The notes under the pieces were generated by a model, which was given only the letters and a program-made list of their open reading frames with translations, made no database searches and had not been told where the DNA came from. Both the position numbers and the translations under genes were made by a program. A DNA stretch of 64,000 nt from Sphingomonas aurantiaca. GTDB lineage: Bacteria > Pseudomonadota > Alphaproteobacteria > Sphingomonadales > Sphingomonadaceae. This document shows, one piece after another, positions 62,539-64,000 of the stretch. Each line of letters begins with the position of its first letter. Positions within the stretch are counted from its first letter, which is position 1. The stretch lies in the NCBI RefSeq assembly GCF_003050705.1, contig NZ_QAOG01000004.1, positions 248,001 through 312,000 on the forward strand, written 5' to 3'.

Positions 62539-63288
62539 TTACCTGGCACCTCGAACAGTTTGAAGTAATGCGGAGGTTAACTTTCTTTGCAAATCAGAAA
62601 ACCCTTTAAAAACAATTATGCGTCTGTTTTGTATATCAAATGGAACATCGGAAAGGGTATCAGATATAAGTAGTGTTGGTTTTCCCAAGGCCATTGCGAT
62701 GCCAAGTTCAAAAAACACATTTGCGTTGCGTGATGAAATGTTAGCTATCACAATCTCCGACGAAATTATGCCCCCGACGATTTGAGGCAAAATGTCGCCT
62801 TCAGCGCGATGTTCATCGCCGCGTGTGACAATAAATCCAGCTTCAGAGCAAACTGACTTGATAACTTGATAAGTCTCTTTCTCATCATCCGAAAATGGAG
62901 TTAAGACAAATATTTTGTCTTCAATAACTTTAGCCTTGTCGGAGCTGAGCCCATACGATTTTAAAAAACTATCAACGTCAACAGCATTTGTAGAGCTTGT
63001 TGCAGGTTGATTGCGTTGGCCTGAAATAATGAGGTGATTGGCCTCTTCCCATCTTGCCCGGGTCGCCACCATCTCCCGGGTTAGATCAGCAAGCCTGTGC
63101 TCATAAGACGCTCGCATTTCAGAAAGCACGGCTTCATGTTTGATGTTGTCGTAACGACTGACTTCCCGACCATGCATTACCTGGTTCATAAGTCTTCGGG
63201 TAATTACAAAGATTGTTGCCACAATCGGAAGAGTGATTAACGCTGAGCTTGCGACTGTATCGAATAATCTTTGCGTTAGATCGCTCAC
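62539..63288 (-). CDS. Membrane-anchored NDT/TIR-like protein, candidate defence effector
   Basis: 249 aa from GTG 63288, overlapping the upstream TGA as GTGA (a TTG at 63291 is the alternative). One membrane segment at about residues 15-32 (SSALITLPIVATIFVITRRL), a charged helical stalk (40-90), then a C-terminal domain at about 118-240 with IFVLTPFSDDE, DILPQIVGGIISSEIVIANI, NANVFFELGIAMALGKPTLL. This pattern is that of nucleoside 2-deoxyribosyltransferase/TIR-like folds; Glu194 in FELG is the expected catalytic residue. Such domains often destroy nucleotides in phage defence. Much lower GC than neighbours. Confidence 0.78.
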   Translation of the reverse strand: MSDLTQRLFDTVASSALITLPIVATIFVITRRLMNQVMHGREVSRYDNIKHEAVLSEMRASYEHRLADLTREMVATRARWEEANHLIISGQRNQPATSSTNAVDVDSFLKSYGLSSDKAKVIEDKIFVLTPFSDDEKETYQVIKSVCSEAGFIVTRGDEHRAEGDILPQIVGGIISSEIVIANISSRNANVFFELGIAMALGKPTLLISDTLSDVPFDIQNRRIIVFKGFSDLQRKLTSALLQTVRGAR

Positions 63289-63677
63289 CAAAATACACTC
63301 CCCATTGAAATGGACGCTGTGGTAATGGTAAGTGCAAGCAAATATCCTAACGTCGAAAGTCCTGCCGCCGTCTTTGTCTTAGAAAGAATCAAGGCGCGTT
63401 CAGACTTTCTTGCAACAACAATCACAGGTATCAAAAGCGCTACCGCAATAAAGGCAGCGGACAATACTGCTTTCACGGGAGTTGGAGCTGTCGAGTGCAT
63501 CTGTCCAGAATAAAGTATGGCTGAGCCGTATGACAGCGACAAGAATGCAATATCAACTGGAAATACCATTATGGCTTTCAAAGTATCAACGCCGTTTGTT
63601 TCCTGGTCAGTTGTCATCCTCAGCCCAAATTTGAGCATGATGATACTGCCGGGCAGCATGTAATCCCAAATAGGCAA
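63285..63677 (-). CDS. Four-helix membrane protein, partner of the NDT/TIR-like protein
   Basis: 130 aa from TTG 63677, with AGGGGG 7 bases upstream; ATG 63659 (MLPGSIIML) is an alternative. Hydrophobic segments at about 7-16, 37-58, 68-90 and 108-126 (AGLSTLGYLLALTITTASIS). No family recognised. It is co-translated with the effector-like gene (GTGA) and shares its AT-rich composition, so the two are probably one module; this one could be the sensor or the pore. Confidence 0.7.
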   Translation of the reverse strand: MPIWDYMLPGSIIMLKFGLRMTTDQETNGVDTLKAIMVFPVDIAFLSLSYGSAILYSGQMHSTAPTPVKAVLSAAFIAVALLIPVIVVARKSERALILSKTKTAAGLSTLGYLLALTITTASISMGSVFW

Positions 63678-63800
63678 AATGATCCCCCTACGGATAGCCC
63701 ATTGGTAGAGGCGTCAAGCTTCCACGGCAAGCCGCCAGTGGGCTTCGGGCAAGCCTCGCAAGCGGGTCCGAACGTGGGCTGCGCTCTGAGAGCGGAGCGG

Positions 63801-63840
63801 TAAAAGACGGGCCGCGGTGTTTCCACCGCGGCCCGTTTTG
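63801..63840. terminator. Bidirectional terminator beside rpoD
   Basis: A 13-bp perfect stem, ACGGGCCGCGGTG (63807-63819) and CACCGCGGCCCGT (63824-63836), loop TTTC. It is followed by TTTT on the plus strand and by CTTTTA on the minus strand. It ends rpoD and shields it from the cassette. Confidence 0.85.
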
Positions 63841-63859
63841 ATCAGAAATTTAGCAACCC

Positions 63860-64000
63860 TTACTGGTCGAGGAAGCTCCGCATTTTCCGACTGCGCGACG
63901 GATGCTTGAGCTTGCGCAACGCCTTCGCCTCGATCTGGCGGATACGCTCGCGGGTCACCGAGAATTGCTGGCCGACCTCTTCCAGCGTGTGATCGGTGTT
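63860..64000 (-). CDS. rpoD: RNA polymerase sigma factor RpoD, C-terminal end (partial)
   Basis: Only the last 46 codons lie in the window. The sequence shows region 4.2 of the primary sigma factor: [20 protein letters not shown], then [20 protein letters not shown] and LDQ, ending in TAA at 63860-63862. This helix-turn-helix recognises -35 boxes. The gene continues beyond the right edge. Confidence 0.97.
   Translation of the reverse strand, partial: NTDHTLEEVGQQFSVTRERIRQIEAKALRKLKHPSRSRKMRSFLDQ

Noticed and set aside
63620..63826. 68-codon minus-strand frame upstream of the membrane cassette
   Set aside because: It overlaps the rpoD terminator and the ribosome binding site of the cassette; no gene-like features.

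Overview
The window looks like chromosome from a high-GC alphaproteobacterium of the Sphingomonadaceae, most probably Sphingomonas or a close relative. This is inferred from the gene neighbourhoods (mreBCD-mrdA-rodA, rpsM-rpsK-rpoA-rplQ, ffh-rpsP-rimM-trmD-rplS), from the alphaproteobacterial character of the proteins, and from the many short REP-like inverted repeats between genes. No database comparison was possible.

Positions 1-10746 are one end of an integrated prophage or phage-like island. A leftward early block encodes a Cro-like protein, small unknown proteins, a CHC2/Toprim primase and a DnaB-type helicase. A CI/LexA-like repressor lies divergent to it, and four near-identical 16-bp palindromes (GCGGGA-N4-TCCCGC) flank the repressor gene. 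Then come small accessory genes, an excisionase-like gene overlapping a tyrosine integrase, and a two-gene module of a Panacea-domain protein plus a two-helix membrane protein, which I read as a candidate toxin-antitoxin pair. The element abuts the 3' end of a tRNA-Lys(CTT) gene. Its other end and any virion genes lie outside the window.

Positions 10976-35860 are mostly core genome: the cell-shape operon on the minus strand, mutL, the alpha-operon end of the ribosomal cluster with RNA polymerase alpha, guaA followed by a class B3 metallo-beta-lactamase gene that overlaps it, a DUF969/DUF979 membrane pair, cysS, rpsU, an FKBP, a Crp/Fnr regulator, an M3 peptidase with an MHS-family transporter, and a two-component system.

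Positions 35969-48402 form a catabolic region: acyl-CoA thioesterase, acyl-CoA synthetase, GST, MFS transporter, a double-domain TetR regulator, acyl-CoA dehydrogenase, zinc alcohol dehydrogenase, an aminoglycoside-phosphotransferase-like kinase and two SDRs. The kinase plus acyl-CoA dehydrogenase pairing resembles the 4-hydroxyacyl-CoA route known from levulinate catabolism. A YqcI/YcgG-DUF1989 pair and sodB follow. After that comes translation and secretion housekeeping (yciB, ftsY, mtaB, ffh, rpsP, rimM, trmD, rplS), with a GGDEF/EAL protein and a thioredoxin-reductase-like protein interleaved. TrmD appears to be fused to an extra N-terminal domain.

The right end carries repeat-rich intergenic DNA, an RluE-type pseudouridine synthase, and an AT-rich two-gene cassette (four-helix membrane protein plus a membrane-anchored nucleoside-deoxyribosyltransferase/TIR-like protein), directly next to the 3' end of rpoD. 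This cassette is my best candidate for an uncharacterised, possibly defensive, system. Two REP-like elements lie in frame inside coding genes (mutL and the acyl-CoA synthetase).
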